DNA from: Nocardia asteroides
Lineage (GTDB): Bacteria; Actinomycetota; Actinomycetes; Mycobacteriales; Mycobacteriaceae
DNA length: 64,000 nucleotides
Assembly (NCBI GenBank): GCA_019930625.1
Contig: CP082844.1
Location: forward strand, 3,348,001-3,412,000
Direction: 5' to 3'
The notes below the pieces were generated by a model. The model was not told the origin of the DNA. It made no database searches and worked only from the letters and a program-made list of their open reading frames with translations. Positions 15,050 to 23,122 of this stretch are shown one piece after another (positions within the stretch are counted from its first letter, which is position 1; every line of letters begins with the position of its first letter). The translations under genes and the position numbers were made by a program.

Positions 15050-17677
15050 GTGCACTGGATCGGTAGCAGGCATGAGGGTACTGGCGCACTCGCGACAGTT
15101 CCTCGGCCACATTCGGCCGACCAGTTATCGGCAATCGAGAACGCCTCGAGAAGTTCTGATTTCGTCGGTCGAGAGCGCGAACTCTCGACTATCGCAACGC
15201 TGCTGCTCGGCTCCACTCGGCTGATCACCTTGGTCGGCGCGGGCGGCATCGGCAAGACTTTCCTGGCGCACGAAGCGATCCGCAGATATCAGAAAGCACG
15301 ACGGATTCCCGTCTTTTGGGTGCGACTGTCGAGGTTGTCCAAGGATTGCGGGGTGACCGCCGTCGAGGAGGAATTCGCCAGAGCCGTTGTCGACGCGGAC
15401 TTCTCGGGACGATCCGCCTGGGACACACTGGTCGAGACGCTGACCGACCGAACGGGCGGAGGGCGGGCCGGGCAGTCGATCGTGGTGGTGGACAACTGCG
15501 AGCATGTGCTGCTCGCAGCGGGCCACGTGATCACGAATCTACTGGAGGCGGCACCAGATGTGACGATCCTGGCGACCAGCCGAAAGCCGATCGACTGGAC
15601 CGACGAGCGACTGCTCCCTGTTCCGCCGCTCACGGAGGGACAAGCCCTCGCATTGTTTCGCGCTCGTGCCGAGCTGGCCGGGCATCCGATCGTCCACCGC
15701 GAACAGGTTCAGCAGGCGGTGTCGATCTGCACGCGAGTGCACAACAATCCGCTCTATATTCGGCTTGCGGCGGCTCGGCTGCACCGGCAGCCGCTGGCGA
15801 TGCTGCTGCGCGACTTGACCGGAGAATCTGGTGATCGCCGCCTGCGTTGGTCGGGCGGACCCCGGTTCGGCGTCGAGGAACGGCATCGCCGCATCGCCGA
15901 CGTCATCGCCTGGTCCTACGACCTCTGCGACGCCAAGGAGCGGCTGCTGTTCGAGCGGCTCGCGATCTTCGCCGCCGGGTACGACACCGCGTCCGAAGAC
16001 GACGCGGGCTTCGCCGACCGGGACGGGGGCGCCGATCTGGAGGCGATCGAAGCAGTATGTGCCGATGAGCATTTCGACGGCACCGCTGCGGTCATCACGC
16101 GAGCGGAGATAGCCGATCTGCTCGATCGCTTGGCCGACCACTCGCTGGTTTCACTGCACCTGACACCGACAGCGGTGCGCTATTCGCTGGTGGAGAGCCT
16201 GCGGATCTTCGCCGCCGAGCGGCTGCACGAGCGCTCGTCCACCGAGTGGCAGCGGTTGGCCGCGAAACACCGAAACTACTACTGCGGCAAAATCGTTCGA
16301 GCGCAGGCCGAATGGTTCGGCCCGGCCGAGCAGGAACTGCTGCACTGGGCTCGGCTGGTCTGGCCCAACCTGGTGCGCGCCATCGACGAGAGTCTGCACT
16401 CGCCCGAAACCGCCGTCGAGGGCCTGCGGATCGCCGTCGGCGTCGTCACTATTCGCCTGCCGATCCTCAATGGCTCATTGCGCGAGGCATATTCACTCAT
16501 CGAACGGACCGTGACGCTCGCGGAGCATTCGGCGCAGTTGCCGATGGCGTTGCGGATCGAAGCGAAAGCGCTGATGACCTGGCTCAGTCTGATGCGCGGC
16601 GCGAACGCGGATGCCGCACGCGCACTTGACGAATGTGTCGCACTATGCCTGCCGGACCAGGCGGATCGAGCCCGTTGGCGTACGAACCCCGAACACGATC
16701 ACGGATTGCCCGCATGGGTCGACCTCGCACACGGCGTCGAGCTACTGCTGGCGCGCGGAGACGTGCGAGCCGTCGCGGTGCTGCAGCGGGCACGGGAAAA
16801 GTTCACCGCGGCAGGAGATCTCGGCGCCTCGGCCACCAGCGAGCTGACCGGGGCATTGGCGGCGGCCCTGCTCGGCACCGCCGCGCAAGCACTCGACAGC
16901 GCACGCGACTACCTCGACCGAGCCACCCGCGCCGGGGCCCAGTGGGCGACGTCGTGGGCGCAGTTCGTGCTTGCGCTCGCGCTCACCATCCACGACGATC
17001 CGCGCGAGGCAATGCCGCTGGGTCGCCTGGCGCTGCGAGCGCACCTCGACATGAACGACCGCTGGGGCGTACTACTCGGCACCCACCTGCGCGCCTGGAC
17101 CCTCGCCAAGTCGATCGTCATCGCACGCACCGAGAGCCGTCCAGTCCGCCGGGAACAGCTCGTCGAATGGGCAACCGAGATCGCGCACCTACTCGGCGGC
17201 AGCAGCGAACTCCGCAAACGCATCCCCGCCGAACACACCAACCTAGGCCCTTTCGTGGCCGCGACCGACGCGGCCACCGAGGCCGCTCGCTCCGTGCTCG
17301 GCACACGCTTCGCCGCAGCGTACCGTTCGGGCGCGACGCTGCGAGCCGAACATCACGAAGCGGCACGGCTGGCACTCGGCGACATGCCACTCGGCCAGTC
17401 ATCGATCCACCTCCCCGCTCGCAACCAGCCCTATACGCACTGGCAAGAACTTTCCGCCGCCGAACAACAGGTCGCCGTCCTCGCGGCCGCAGGCTGGACC
17501 AACACCGCGATCGCGGCCCGACGCGGCACATCGACCAAAACCGTTGACGCGCAGATGGCCTCGATCTTCAACAAGCTGCTGATCAACTCCCGCACCCGCA
17601 TCGCCGCCCTGATACCGCCCGAGGTGCGCCCCCAGGTCACAGAGGAGGCAACCAAGCTCCCCCGGCGCGCCTGGTAG
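15050..17677 (+). CDS. Large STAND ATPase regulator with C-terminal LuxR-type helix-turn-helix
   Basis: An 875-residue regulator. An FVGRERELSTI leader precedes the Walker A motif GAGGIGKT (63-70) and a Walker B-like VVVDNCEH (about 145), typical of the NB-ARC/AfsR-like STAND class. A central alpha-solenoid region (about 350-780) is the expected ligand or protein sensor. Residues about 801-858 form a LuxR/GerE-type DNA-binding domain (LSAAEQQVAVLAAAGWTNTA, then TSTKTVDAQMASIFNKL). Start is GTG at 15050 with AGAGAGGA before it. Such proteins couple ATP binding and a signal to transcription activation. The immediate upstream SnoaL-like gene and the divergent TetR suggest one small regulatory unit; targets are unknown. 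Confidence 0.8.
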   Translation: MHWIGSRHEGTGALATVPRPHSADQLSAIENASRSSDFVGRERELSTIATLLLGSTRLITLVGAGGIGKTFLAHEAIRRYQKARRIPVFWVRLSRLSKDCGVTAVEEEFARAVVDADFSGRSAWDTLVETLTDRTGGGRAGQSIVVVDNCEHVLLAAGHVITNLLEAAPDVTILATSRKPIDWTDERLLPVPPLTEGQALALFRARAELAGHPIVHREQVQQAVSICTRVHNNPLYIRLAAARLHRQPLAMLLRDLTGESGDRRLRWSGGPRFGVEERHRRIADVIAWSYDLCDAKERLLFERLAIFAAGYDTASEDDAGFADRDGGADLEAIEAVCADEHFDGTAAVITRAEIADLLDRLADHSLVSLHLTPTAVRYSLVESLRIFAAERLHERSSTEWQRLAAKHRNYYCGKIVRAQAEWFGPAEQELLHWARLVWPNLVRAIDESLHSPETAVEGLRIAVGVVTIRLPILNGSLREAYSLIERTVTLAEHSAQLPMALRIEAKALMTWLSLMRGANADAARALDECVALCLPDQADRARWRTNPEHDHGLPAWVDLAHGVELLLARGDVRAVAVLQRAREKFTAAGDLGASATSELTGALAAALLGTAAQALDSARDYLDRATRAGAQWATSWAQFVLALALTIHDDPREAMPLGRLALRAHLDMNDRWGVLLGTHLRAWTLAKSIVIARTESRPVRREQLVEWATEIAHLLGGSSELRKRIPAEHTNLGPFVAATDAATEAARSVLGTRFAAAYRSGATLRAEHHEAARLALGDMPLGQSSIHLPARNQPYTHWQELSAAEQQVAVLAAAGWTNTAIAARRGTSTKTVDAQMASIFNKLLINSRTRIAALIPPEVRPQVTEEATKLPRRAW

Positions 17678-17688
17678 GACTTTGTCAG

Positions 17689-17886
17689 GTGGGTTGGGAT
17701 GCTCACCAGCAGCTCCAGCAGTTCGTGACCACCTCGACCTGGGACCACACCGAGGTGAGGGCCCGGTTGACCGGGTGGGCGGCGCGGTTGATCGATCCGG
17801 ACGCCCTCGTGGTCGATGACACCGGTATCCCGAAGGACGGGACGAACTCTCCTGGTGTGGCGCGGATGTATTGCGGGGCGCTGGGG
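17689..17886 (+). pseudogene. Relic of an IS701-type transposase, N-terminal catalytic piece
   Basis: A short frame reads QLQQFVTTSTWDHTEVRARL, then LVVDDTGIPKDG and SPGVARMYCGALG. This is the first catalytic-aspartate block of IS701-group DDE transposases. The reading stops at 17898 right after GALG, so everything downstream in the transposase is missing. It is on the same strand as, and about 5.3 kb after, the C-terminal relic at 11903-12389. The two could be halves of one disrupted copy or two different copies. Confidence 0.75.
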
Positions 17887-18263
17887 GCTCGTCCGTAAAT
17901 CACTGTCGGAGTTGATTTTTGGAGCGGGCGGTGGATGCGACGTTGGAAGGCCGCCTCTGCCAGGGCGTCCCAATACGGTTCCGAGACCGCGACCAGCTGC
18001 GCGAAGTCCGTTCGAGACATGCCGGTCAGAGCCGGATCGGTGAGCATTTCGGTCACGGCGGGATCGAGCGTGCGGTGGGTCGGGGCTTGCTCGGGCGGGT
18101 GTAGTGCGCAGGGGGCCACGGTGTAGTTCCAGTCGCCGTGGAAGGCGTCGGGTGTGATCGGCAGGGCGTGGAACTCGGTGGGGGGTGACGGTGCCGCCGC
18201 GTGGGTAGCTGCTGGTGTCCAGGTCGGCGCCGATGGTCCGCTACCAACGGACCCGATTACCAA
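17887..18263 (-). pseudogene. Unassigned insertion-sequence-like debris
   Basis: A minus-strand open frame in this interval contains FHGDWNYTVAP near its start and LTDPALTGMSRTDFAQLV then PYWDALAEAAFQRR further on. The first resembles the C-terminal end of ISAzo13-type transposases and the second the N-terminal helix-turn-helix of IS5-like transposases. Two pieces of unrelated mobile elements side by side would fit a degraded insertion site next to the IS701 relic. The match is from memory of family wording and is weak; a hypothetical protein is the alternative. Confidence 0.3.
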
Positions 18264-18329
18264 AGTGACGAACTACAACTGTCGTGCTAGCGGAGGTACG
18301 AGGCGACCCGGTGGGATTAAGCTGCCAAG

Positions 18330-18776
18330 ATGACGCTCTCACTCCGCGTCGCCGTAGCGCCCGTCGTGCTCGCCGGTGCGCTGGCGGGTGCCGCCCCCGC
18401 CCATGCGACGCCCGGTAGCGACATCACCGCGGTCACCCTCGGCCAAGCGCAGATCCCCGCCGGACTGCTTCCGTTCGTCGCGGGCACCGACCTCGTCGTC
18501 CGCGAGATCACGATCGGCCCCGGCGGCTCCACCGGCTGGCACTACCACGACGGCCCCGTCTTCGGCTTCGTCCGATCGGGCACGCTCACCCACCCCGGTC
18601 CGGACTGTGCCGCTCCCGTCTACCGCACCGGCGAGTTCATCTACGAGCCCGCGGGCGAATGGAACGTCCATATCGGCCTGAACCTCGGCGCCGAACCGCT
18701 CGTCCTCGACGTGGTCTACGCCCCACCCACCGGTCAGCCGCTGTTCGTCGACGCACCCGCCCCACCCTGCGCTTAG
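18330..18776 (+). CDS. Secreted cupin-domain protein
   Basis: A 148-residue protein with a signal peptide (about residues 1-27; hydrophobic AVAPVVLAGALAGAAPAHA, cut after A-x-A). A single cupin domain follows. Cupin motif 1 is GSTGWHYHDGPVFGFVRSG with two histidines (about 71-73), and motif 2 is represented by EWNVHIGLN with His at about 111. The usual acidic ligand of motif 1 is not obvious, so metal binding is likely but incomplete. Its cargo or substrate is unknown. No operon partner is visible; an IS-like relic lies upstream. Confidence 0.75.
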   Translation: MTLSLRVAVAPVVLAGALAGAAPAHATPGSDITAVTLGQAQIPAGLLPFVAGTDLVVREITIGPGGSTGWHYHDGPVFGFVRSGTLTHPGPDCAAPVYRTGEFIYEPAGEWNVHIGLNLGAEPLVLDVVYAPPTGQPLFVDAPAPPCA

Positions 18777-18865
18777 AAGCTACCGGCGGCTGGAACGATC
18801 CGCGCGGCGCTTGCGCCCCGCAGCAGGCCGCCGCTGACGTCCGCGAACTCTCACTGCCCGATCGA

Positions 18866-19345
18866 CTACGTGCAGGAATTCGGGTGGAGGCCCGCGGCCA
18901 AGGTGACCCCATACCCGAAAACCATGATGAGAACACCGAGGCTGCTCAGGACGAGCCGGAACCTGCCGGTCCGGGAGCGATTCGTCACCAGAAGCACCAG
19001 TAGGAGAACACCGACCGCCAGCATGATCCCAGCACCAGCGACCCAAAAGATCTTGGCGGCAAAGTAATCCGCATTCCCTTCGCGTGCCTGCGAACCTGCT
19101 GCTGGTACTTCCCGTGGTGCGGTGGTATCGATCTGCGGCAAACCGCCGCTCGGGTGGTCTGGTATCACCAGCGCGGAACCACCGCAGCGATCACTGCTCT
19201 GGACGAGCCCGTAGCCAGTAAGGTAGATGGCCGGTCCGATCAGAATCGAACTCACGATGTAGACGAGGGCGACTACAGCCGGGCGACCAAGGAGCTTCAC
19301 CGCGCTCACCTTAGCGGTCTCGCTCGAAAGTTCGTCGGGCGTCAT
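18866..19345 (-). CDS. Hypothetical membrane protein
   Basis: A 159-residue protein with three clear membrane helices: VVALVYIVSSILIGPAIYL near the N-terminus, then IFWVAGAGIMLAVGVLLLVL and VLSSLGVLIMVFGYGVTLAA close to the C-terminus. A 45-residue extracytoplasmic loop separates the first two. It ends with a cysteine two residues from the terminus. No family is recognised. It is convergent with the cupin gene and stands alone. Confidence 0.6.
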   Translation of the reverse strand: MTPDELSSETAKVSAVKLLGRPAVVALVYIVSSILIGPAIYLTGYGLVQSSDRCGGSALVIPDHPSGGLPQIDTTAPREVPAAGSQAREGNADYFAAKIFWVAGAGIMLAVGVLLLVLLVTNRSRTGRFRLVLSSLGVLIMVFGYGVTLAAGLHPNSCT

Positions 19346-19608
19346 ACCACGCTTGAAGGATGTCGGTTGCTCCCGGAGGGAGGCCGCTCCTCCGATCCGG
19401 CAAGCGCAGATCGAGCGACAGATCCGCCCCGAGCCATCGTTGCCGACCGCTGATAGGGTCGGGTGTCGACGGTGGTCGGCGCGTTCGGCGTGACATTGGT
19501 GGGGACAACGGCTTCAGAGCTCGGCGGCCTGCCTGCCGAACTACGACCGCTTCCCGTTCGGCTGTTTGTTGCAGAGCCTGGCAGGGGTACGGGAGTGGGG
19601 GAGATCCA

Positions 19609-20466
19609 GTGAGCAGGGGCGGTCCGGCACGCGGCAAGATGGTGCGGTTTCGGGCCTTCCGCGAGTACGAGCACCACAAGGCCGAGGCCAACAACGCGAT
19701 GATGGCACTACTCGCGGGTGCCCAGTTGTCAGCGCACCTGTTGAGGTTGACCGAGGGGTCGGATCGGCTGCTGCCCGAGGTGTTCCCGGCGGTTGATCAC
19801 ATTCAGCGGTTCAACTTGAAGTCCGACGACGCCCGTACGATCCTTCTCGGCGCCGACGCACATCTCGGCAAAATGGCTGTACCGTACGTACTTTCCTTGC
19901 ACGAGGACTACATGAGGACCTGCGTCGAGATGCTGGCGCAGAACAAACTCTGCTCGAGCGCCCTCGCTAAGAGAAATCTCATCGACTTGCACCCGGGTTT
20001 CGAGCGTACGACCGGCCATATGTACGACACCGACATGATGTCCTACATGACGGTGCTGCGCCTGATGCGCAACGCCGTGATCCACAACGGCAGCACGATG
20101 ACGCAGGCTCTCCACGATGAGCTGGCGAAGTGGACAGCTCCGCAGGAGAAAGGTTGGTTCGACCTCGCCAAGCGCAACCCGCGAACTCTTCGAGTCGGTG
20201 ATCGGATCGACTTCGGGCAAGGCGAGATGATCGCCGCGCTCGCTATCACCAAACGCCTCGATCGCGAGACCAACGTCGGTTTGCAGGCTGCCCTTCCCCG
20301 AACCTGCTGGGCTGGGCTGGTGGTCGACGAGATCGTCGCCGACCAGCCCAGGGTGCTGCACGACACCAAGCTCGCTCTGCGGAAAGCGCAAGGCATCGCG
20401 CGGCATCACTACGGCGTAATCGGACTGACGGATGTCGAGCTCAGCTCAGAAATAGCGACCAGATAG
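19609..20466 (+). CDS. HEPN-motif protein of unknown function
   Basis: A 285-residue, mainly helical soluble protein. RLMRNAVIHNG at about residues 151-161 carries R154-x4-H159, the Rx4-6H signature that forms the active site of HEPN-domain ribonucleases, including abortive-infection and toxin proteins; the flanking RN and HN residues are typical. Start GTG at 19609 is supported by GGGGGAGA six bases upstream; the frame is open further upstream without family-like sequence. It has no partner antitoxin-like gene beside it. Its surroundings (IS relics, orphan genes, no syntenic core gene) suggest accessory DNA. A structural HEPN with no RNase activity is possible. Confidence 0.55.
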   Translation: MSRGGPARGKMVRFRAFREYEHHKAEANNAMMALLAGAQLSAHLLRLTEGSDRLLPEVFPAVDHIQRFNLKSDDARTILLGADAHLGKMAVPYVLSLHEDYMRTCVEMLAQNKLCSSALAKRNLIDLHPGFERTTGHMYDTDMMSYMTVLRLMRNAVIHNGSTMTQALHDELAKWTAPQEKGWFDLAKRNPRTLRVGDRIDFGQGEMIAALAITKRLDRETNVGLQAALPRTCWAGLVVDEIVADQPRVLHDTKLALRKAQGIARHHYGVIGLTDVELSSEIATR

Positions 20467-20469
20467 CAC

Positions 20470-20497
20470 GATGGGCGGCCGATACCGGCCGCCCATC
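20470..20497 (+). terminator. Strong hairpin terminator after the HEPN-motif gene
   Basis: A perfect 12-base-pair stem (GATGGGCGGCCG with its complement) around a 4-base loop begins 4 bases after the stop codon. It lacks a U-run, as usual for high-GC genomes. Confidence 0.75.
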
Positions 20498-20770
20498 GAG
20501 ATTACAAAGCGGGGCTCTACTTTTGAGCTATCGGCTCAGCCGACCGGGGCGTTAATCCCGAATCTCCGCGCTTCTGTGGAAACCCCGGTCATGAACCGGC
20601 AGGGCCGTTAACCCCAGCTTCCTGCACCTTCCGTGGTGCGCTCCCACTTTATCAGATGGCCGCCATGCACGCATCTAACGATGCCTTCGCCCGTCGGTTC
20701 CAAGATCAACGGCACGTGGCTGCGGCATTCGCCGAGGACGGCCTCCACCATGTGGCGCTGATCTCGGGCG
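20498..20770. other. Intergenic stretch with an imperfect 30-base direct repeat
   Basis: Two related segments, 20550-20579 and 20606-20636, both start CGTTAA and end GTGG, with intervening C/T-rich sequence about two-thirds alike. From about 20657 a short plus-strand frame reads MAAMHASNDAFARRFQDQRH, which is protein-like but runs into the end of gvpK and is probably a gene fragment. Nothing else is supported. Confidence 0.35.
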
Positions 20771-21076
20771 TCAGCCAGGCGGTGGGTCGCGGGGGAGGAG
20801 GGTGCCGAGGGGGCCGAGGTCGATGTTGAGGTCTTCGGGGGTGAGGCCGAAGTGGTCGCGGAGTTCTTCCATGCGTTGTTCGAGCAGCATCAGCGTGGTG
20901 CCGATGCGTTCGATCTGGGTGTCGGTGAGGTCACCCGCGTCGACTCGGCGTAGTGCTTGGCGCTCCATGAGTTGGCGCAGGAGCTCCACCAGGGTGAGGA
21001 CGAGGCTGACCAGCCCGCGTTCCACGGATTCGGGGTCGGTGTCGATACGCGGTGGTATGCCGCCGAATTCAGTCAT
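20771..21076 (-). CDS. gvpK: Gas vesicle protein GvpK
   Basis: A 101-residue protein matching GvpK: the central LVSLVLTLVELLRQLMERQA helix, then RRVDAGDLTDTQIERIGTTL and a C-terminal DLNIDLGPLGTLL. GvpK is an accessory protein needed for gas vesicle assembly, not part of the bulk wall. It is the last gene of the operon; its ATG overlaps the end of gvpS by 8 bases, so translation is probably coupled. Confidence 0.93.
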   Translation of the reverse strand: MTEFGGIPPRIDTDPESVERGLVSLVLTLVELLRQLMERQALRRVDAGDLTDTQIERIGTTLMLLEQRMEELRDHFGLTPEDLNIDLGPLGTLLPRDPPPG

Positions 21077-21308
21077 CGCGTGGCGTCTCCAGCGCGCGGT
21101 GGTCGGTGGGTCCGAGTGGCACGGACAGGGTTGACAGGGTGCTGATGGAGGAGATGAGCGCCCGCAACGAGATCTGGACCAGGTCGACGTCCGCGATGGC
21201 GAGTTTGATGTCGCCGGTGATCACCACGCCTCCGGCGAGCACCCGGTCCAGCAGGTCGACCAGCGCGACGCGCCGTTCCCCCTCGACGTTCTGCGCGACC
21301 CGGCTCAT
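21069..21308 (-). CDS. gvpS: Gas vesicle protein GvpS (GvpA-like minor wall protein)
   Basis: A 79-residue GvpA-related protein. It has the GvpA core VALVDLLDRVLAGGVVITGD then IKLAIADVDLVQISLRALI, but a divergent C-terminus. In the actinobacterial gvp order this position, between gvpL and gvpK, is gvpS. Start ATG at 21308 overlaps the gvpL stop as ATGA. GvpA-like minor proteins (J, M, S) probably nucleate or shape the vesicle tips. An earlier in-frame start lies inside gvpL and is not used. Confidence 0.88.
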   Translation of the reverse strand: MSRVAQNVEGERRVALVDLLDRVLAGGVVITGDIKLAIADVDLVQISLRALISSISTLSTLSVPLGPTDHRALETPRDD

Positions 21309-22099
21309 GCCGATTCTCGTTCCACGCCCGCGAACGAATACGGCGGCCACGGGCCGGTGAGTTCGAGCCGGATACCGGGGAATTCCTCGCCCAGCGCGGT
21401 GACGGCGGCCGCGAAGTCGTCGGCGCGGTCGTCGTCGACGAGATATGTTCCGTTGAGCACCAACCAGTCCCTGCGGCCACTGAGTGCCGGATCGGTCAGC
21501 GCCTGCCGTCGTCCGGCCGCGGCGTGGTGCACCAGGCGGGTGTGGATCTGCTCGGCACGCTCGGCCGCGTCGCGTTCCACGGTTTCCTGGGCGGACAGTT
21601 GCGCGCGCCGCCGGGCCAGGTAAGCCGCGCCGGCGCCTTTGGCGTTACCTTCGCTCGCGGCGCGCGCCTCGGCCACGGCGGCGGTCAGGGCGGCGCGATC
21701 GCCGTAGGCTTTCACTCCCCACTCGGTGCGGCCGCTCACCAGCGCCAACGCCGCCGCGAAGTCGGCCCGCCGCTCGTCGAGCAACTCGCGTACCCGGTCG
21801 TCGTCGAGGAAGACGGTGGCCAGCCGGAGCGGAACGGTGGGACCTCGGCGCACCAGGGCCGAAACTACGGCGTCGTGCGCGCGGGCCGTGCCCTCCAGCC
21901 AGTCGAGGTCCTCCAGATGCCTCCGTAGCGGCTGCTCTCCGAACACCTCCAGCGGCACCGAGCCGACGGTCGCGGCCAAATCGTGCGAGACCACCGAGCG
22001 CACCGGCTCGCCCGCGACTCCGGTCAGCTCGCTCAATCCCTGCGCGCTGTTTCGGCTGGACGTCACCGCGTACAGCCAGACCCCGAGCCCATCGGTCAC
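21305..22099 (-). CDS. gvpL: Gas vesicle protein GvpL (GvpL/F family)
   Basis: A 264-residue member of the GvpL/GvpF family. It starts VWLYAVTSS, has the duplicated ferredoxin-like halves, the conserved APLRF-like strand as VPLRLATVF, and a C-terminal LVLNGTYLVDDDRADDF followed by LELTGPWPPYSFA, the family ending. GvpL/F proteins are minor structural or chaperone-like components. GTG start at 22099 overlaps the gvpJ stop as GTGA; the frame is open upstream across gvpJ but only in shadow sequence. The second family member of the operon is gvpF at 23123-23884. Confidence 0.9.
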   Translation of the reverse strand: MTDGLGVWLYAVTSSRNSAQGLSELTGVAGEPVRSVVSHDLAATVGSVPLEVFGEQPLRRHLEDLDWLEGTARAHDAVVSALVRRGPTVPLRLATVFLDDDRVRELLDERRADFAAALALVSGRTEWGVKAYGDRAALTAAVAEARAASEGNAKGAGAAYLARRRAQLSAQETVERDAAERAEQIHTRLVHHAAAGRRQALTDPALSGRRDWLVLNGTYLVDDDRADDFAAAVTALGEEFPGIRLELTGPWPPYSFAGVERESA

Positions 22100-22530
22100 G
22101 AGCGATCTTCCCTCGGCTCGCGGCGGCGTTCTTCTCTCGGCTCGAGCCGGGGTTGTTCTCTCGGCTCGCGGCCGCGTTCGATGGAGGGACGGCGTTGGCC
22201 GCCCGCCTCCAGTTCGGCGATGCGGTCGCGGAGTTGCTGATTCTCGAGCTCGAGATCCCGGTCCTGCCGCTCCAGGGTGTGGGCCTTGCTGTTGAGCCAG
22301 GGGTCGGTCTCCCACCAGTCGATGCCCACCGCTTTGGCCGTCTCCAAGGACGCGATCACCAGGCGCAGCTTGATCGTGAGCAGTTCGATGTCGAGCAGGT
22401 TCACCTGGATGTCGCCCGCGATCACCAAGCCCTTGTCGAGGACCCGCTCGAGGATGTCGGCGAGGTTCGTCGAATGATGCTCGCCGCCGAAGGGCTGCGG
22501 TGCGGACGATCCGCCGCCGACCACCGTCAT
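22096..22530 (-). CDS. gvpJ: Gas vesicle protein GvpJ (GvpA-like)
   Basis: A 144-residue protein. Residues about 20-75 are a GvpA-type domain (NLADILERVLDKGLVIAGDI then IKLRLVIASLETAKAVGID), followed by a coiled coil (RQDRDLELENQQLRDRIAEL) and a charged Arg/Glu tail ending REPREDRS. The extended tail separates it from the main wall protein GvpA and is typical of GvpJ. Overlaps join it to gvpO (ATGA) and gvpL (GTGA). Confidence 0.9.
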   Translation of the reverse strand: MTVVGGGSSAPQPFGGEHHSTNLADILERVLDKGLVIAGDIQVNLLDIELLTIKLRLVIASLETAKAVGIDWWETDPWLNSKAHTLERQDRDLELENQQLRDRIAELEAGGQRRPSIERGREPREQPRLEPREERRREPREDRS

Positions 22531-22859
22531 GTTCGAGCCCTTCCGATGTCGGTGCTGCCGCGGGCGTAGCGTCTGGTCCGGCGGTAGGCCAGCAGATTGC
22601 CGTCGACATCGATCTCGACTTCGTAGAGTGCGAGCATGTCCGCCGAGGACGGGATCCGGCGGTCCTCGAGTACCTCGATCTCCACCAGCCAGCCGTCCTC
22701 CGTCGGTTCCATCGACGTGACGCCCTCCACCTGCTTGGAGGTCAGCTCCACGAGATGCCCGGCCGCCGTCGCGGCGGCTCGGGCGGGTGTGGGGGAAGAC
22801 GATTCGTCCGATGCGGAGTGCACATCCTCCGAGTCGCCGGAAGTGGTCTTGCGTGCCAC
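22527..22859 (-). CDS. gvpO: Gas vesicle protein GvpO
   Basis: A 110-residue protein with the GvpO domain: GWLVEIEVLEDRRIPSSADM then LALYEVEIDVDGNLLAYRRT and a basic end. The first 40 residues are acidic and disordered. GvpO is essential for vesicle formation in halophilic archaea. The start is best at GTG 22859, because AAGGAG lies 8 bases upstream of it, whereas the GTG at 22868 would touch that site. In Streptomyces gvpO is the first gene; here it sits between gvpG and gvpJ. Confidence 0.85.
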   Translation of the reverse strand: MARKTTSGDSEDVHSASDESSSPTPARAAATAAGHLVELTSKQVEGVTSMEPTEDGWLVEIEVLEDRRIPSSADMLALYEVEIDVDGNLLAYRRTRRYARGSTDIGRART

Positions 22860-22887
22860 GCGAGTCACTCCTTCCGATCGATCGCGA

Positions 22888-23118
22888 TCACGCCTGCCGA
22901 CCGGTCATGCGATCCAGGACCGCTTGCTGCGCTTGTTTGCGCTCCTCTTCGGACAGCTGACCGGCCGCCGCGGCCGCATCGATCTCCTCGAGTTCCCGCC
23001 GCATGGTGGCGGGATCGTGCATCTGCTGCTCGACCTGGTCCTGGATCAATTCGCCCAGCCAGATCACGCCACGCACCGGAGCGACGGGCAACGACAAGAT
23101 CGATGACAGCAGACCCAT
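22888..23118 (-). CDS. gvpG: Gas vesicle protein GvpG
   Basis: A 76-residue amphipathic protein: MGLLSSILSLPVAPVRGVIW, then LGELIQDQVEQQMHDPATMR and a charged helix to the end. This is the canonical GvpG pattern. It is a minor assembly protein. The gene starts 4 bases after the end of gvpF and probably uses GAGGGGTGAGG within the gvpF end as its ribosome binding site. Confidence 0.92.
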   Translation of the reverse strand: MGLLSSILSLPVAPVRGVIWLGELIQDQVEQQMHDPATMRRELEEIDAAAAAGQLSEEERKQAQQAVLDRMTGRQA

Positions 23119-23122
23119 GCCC

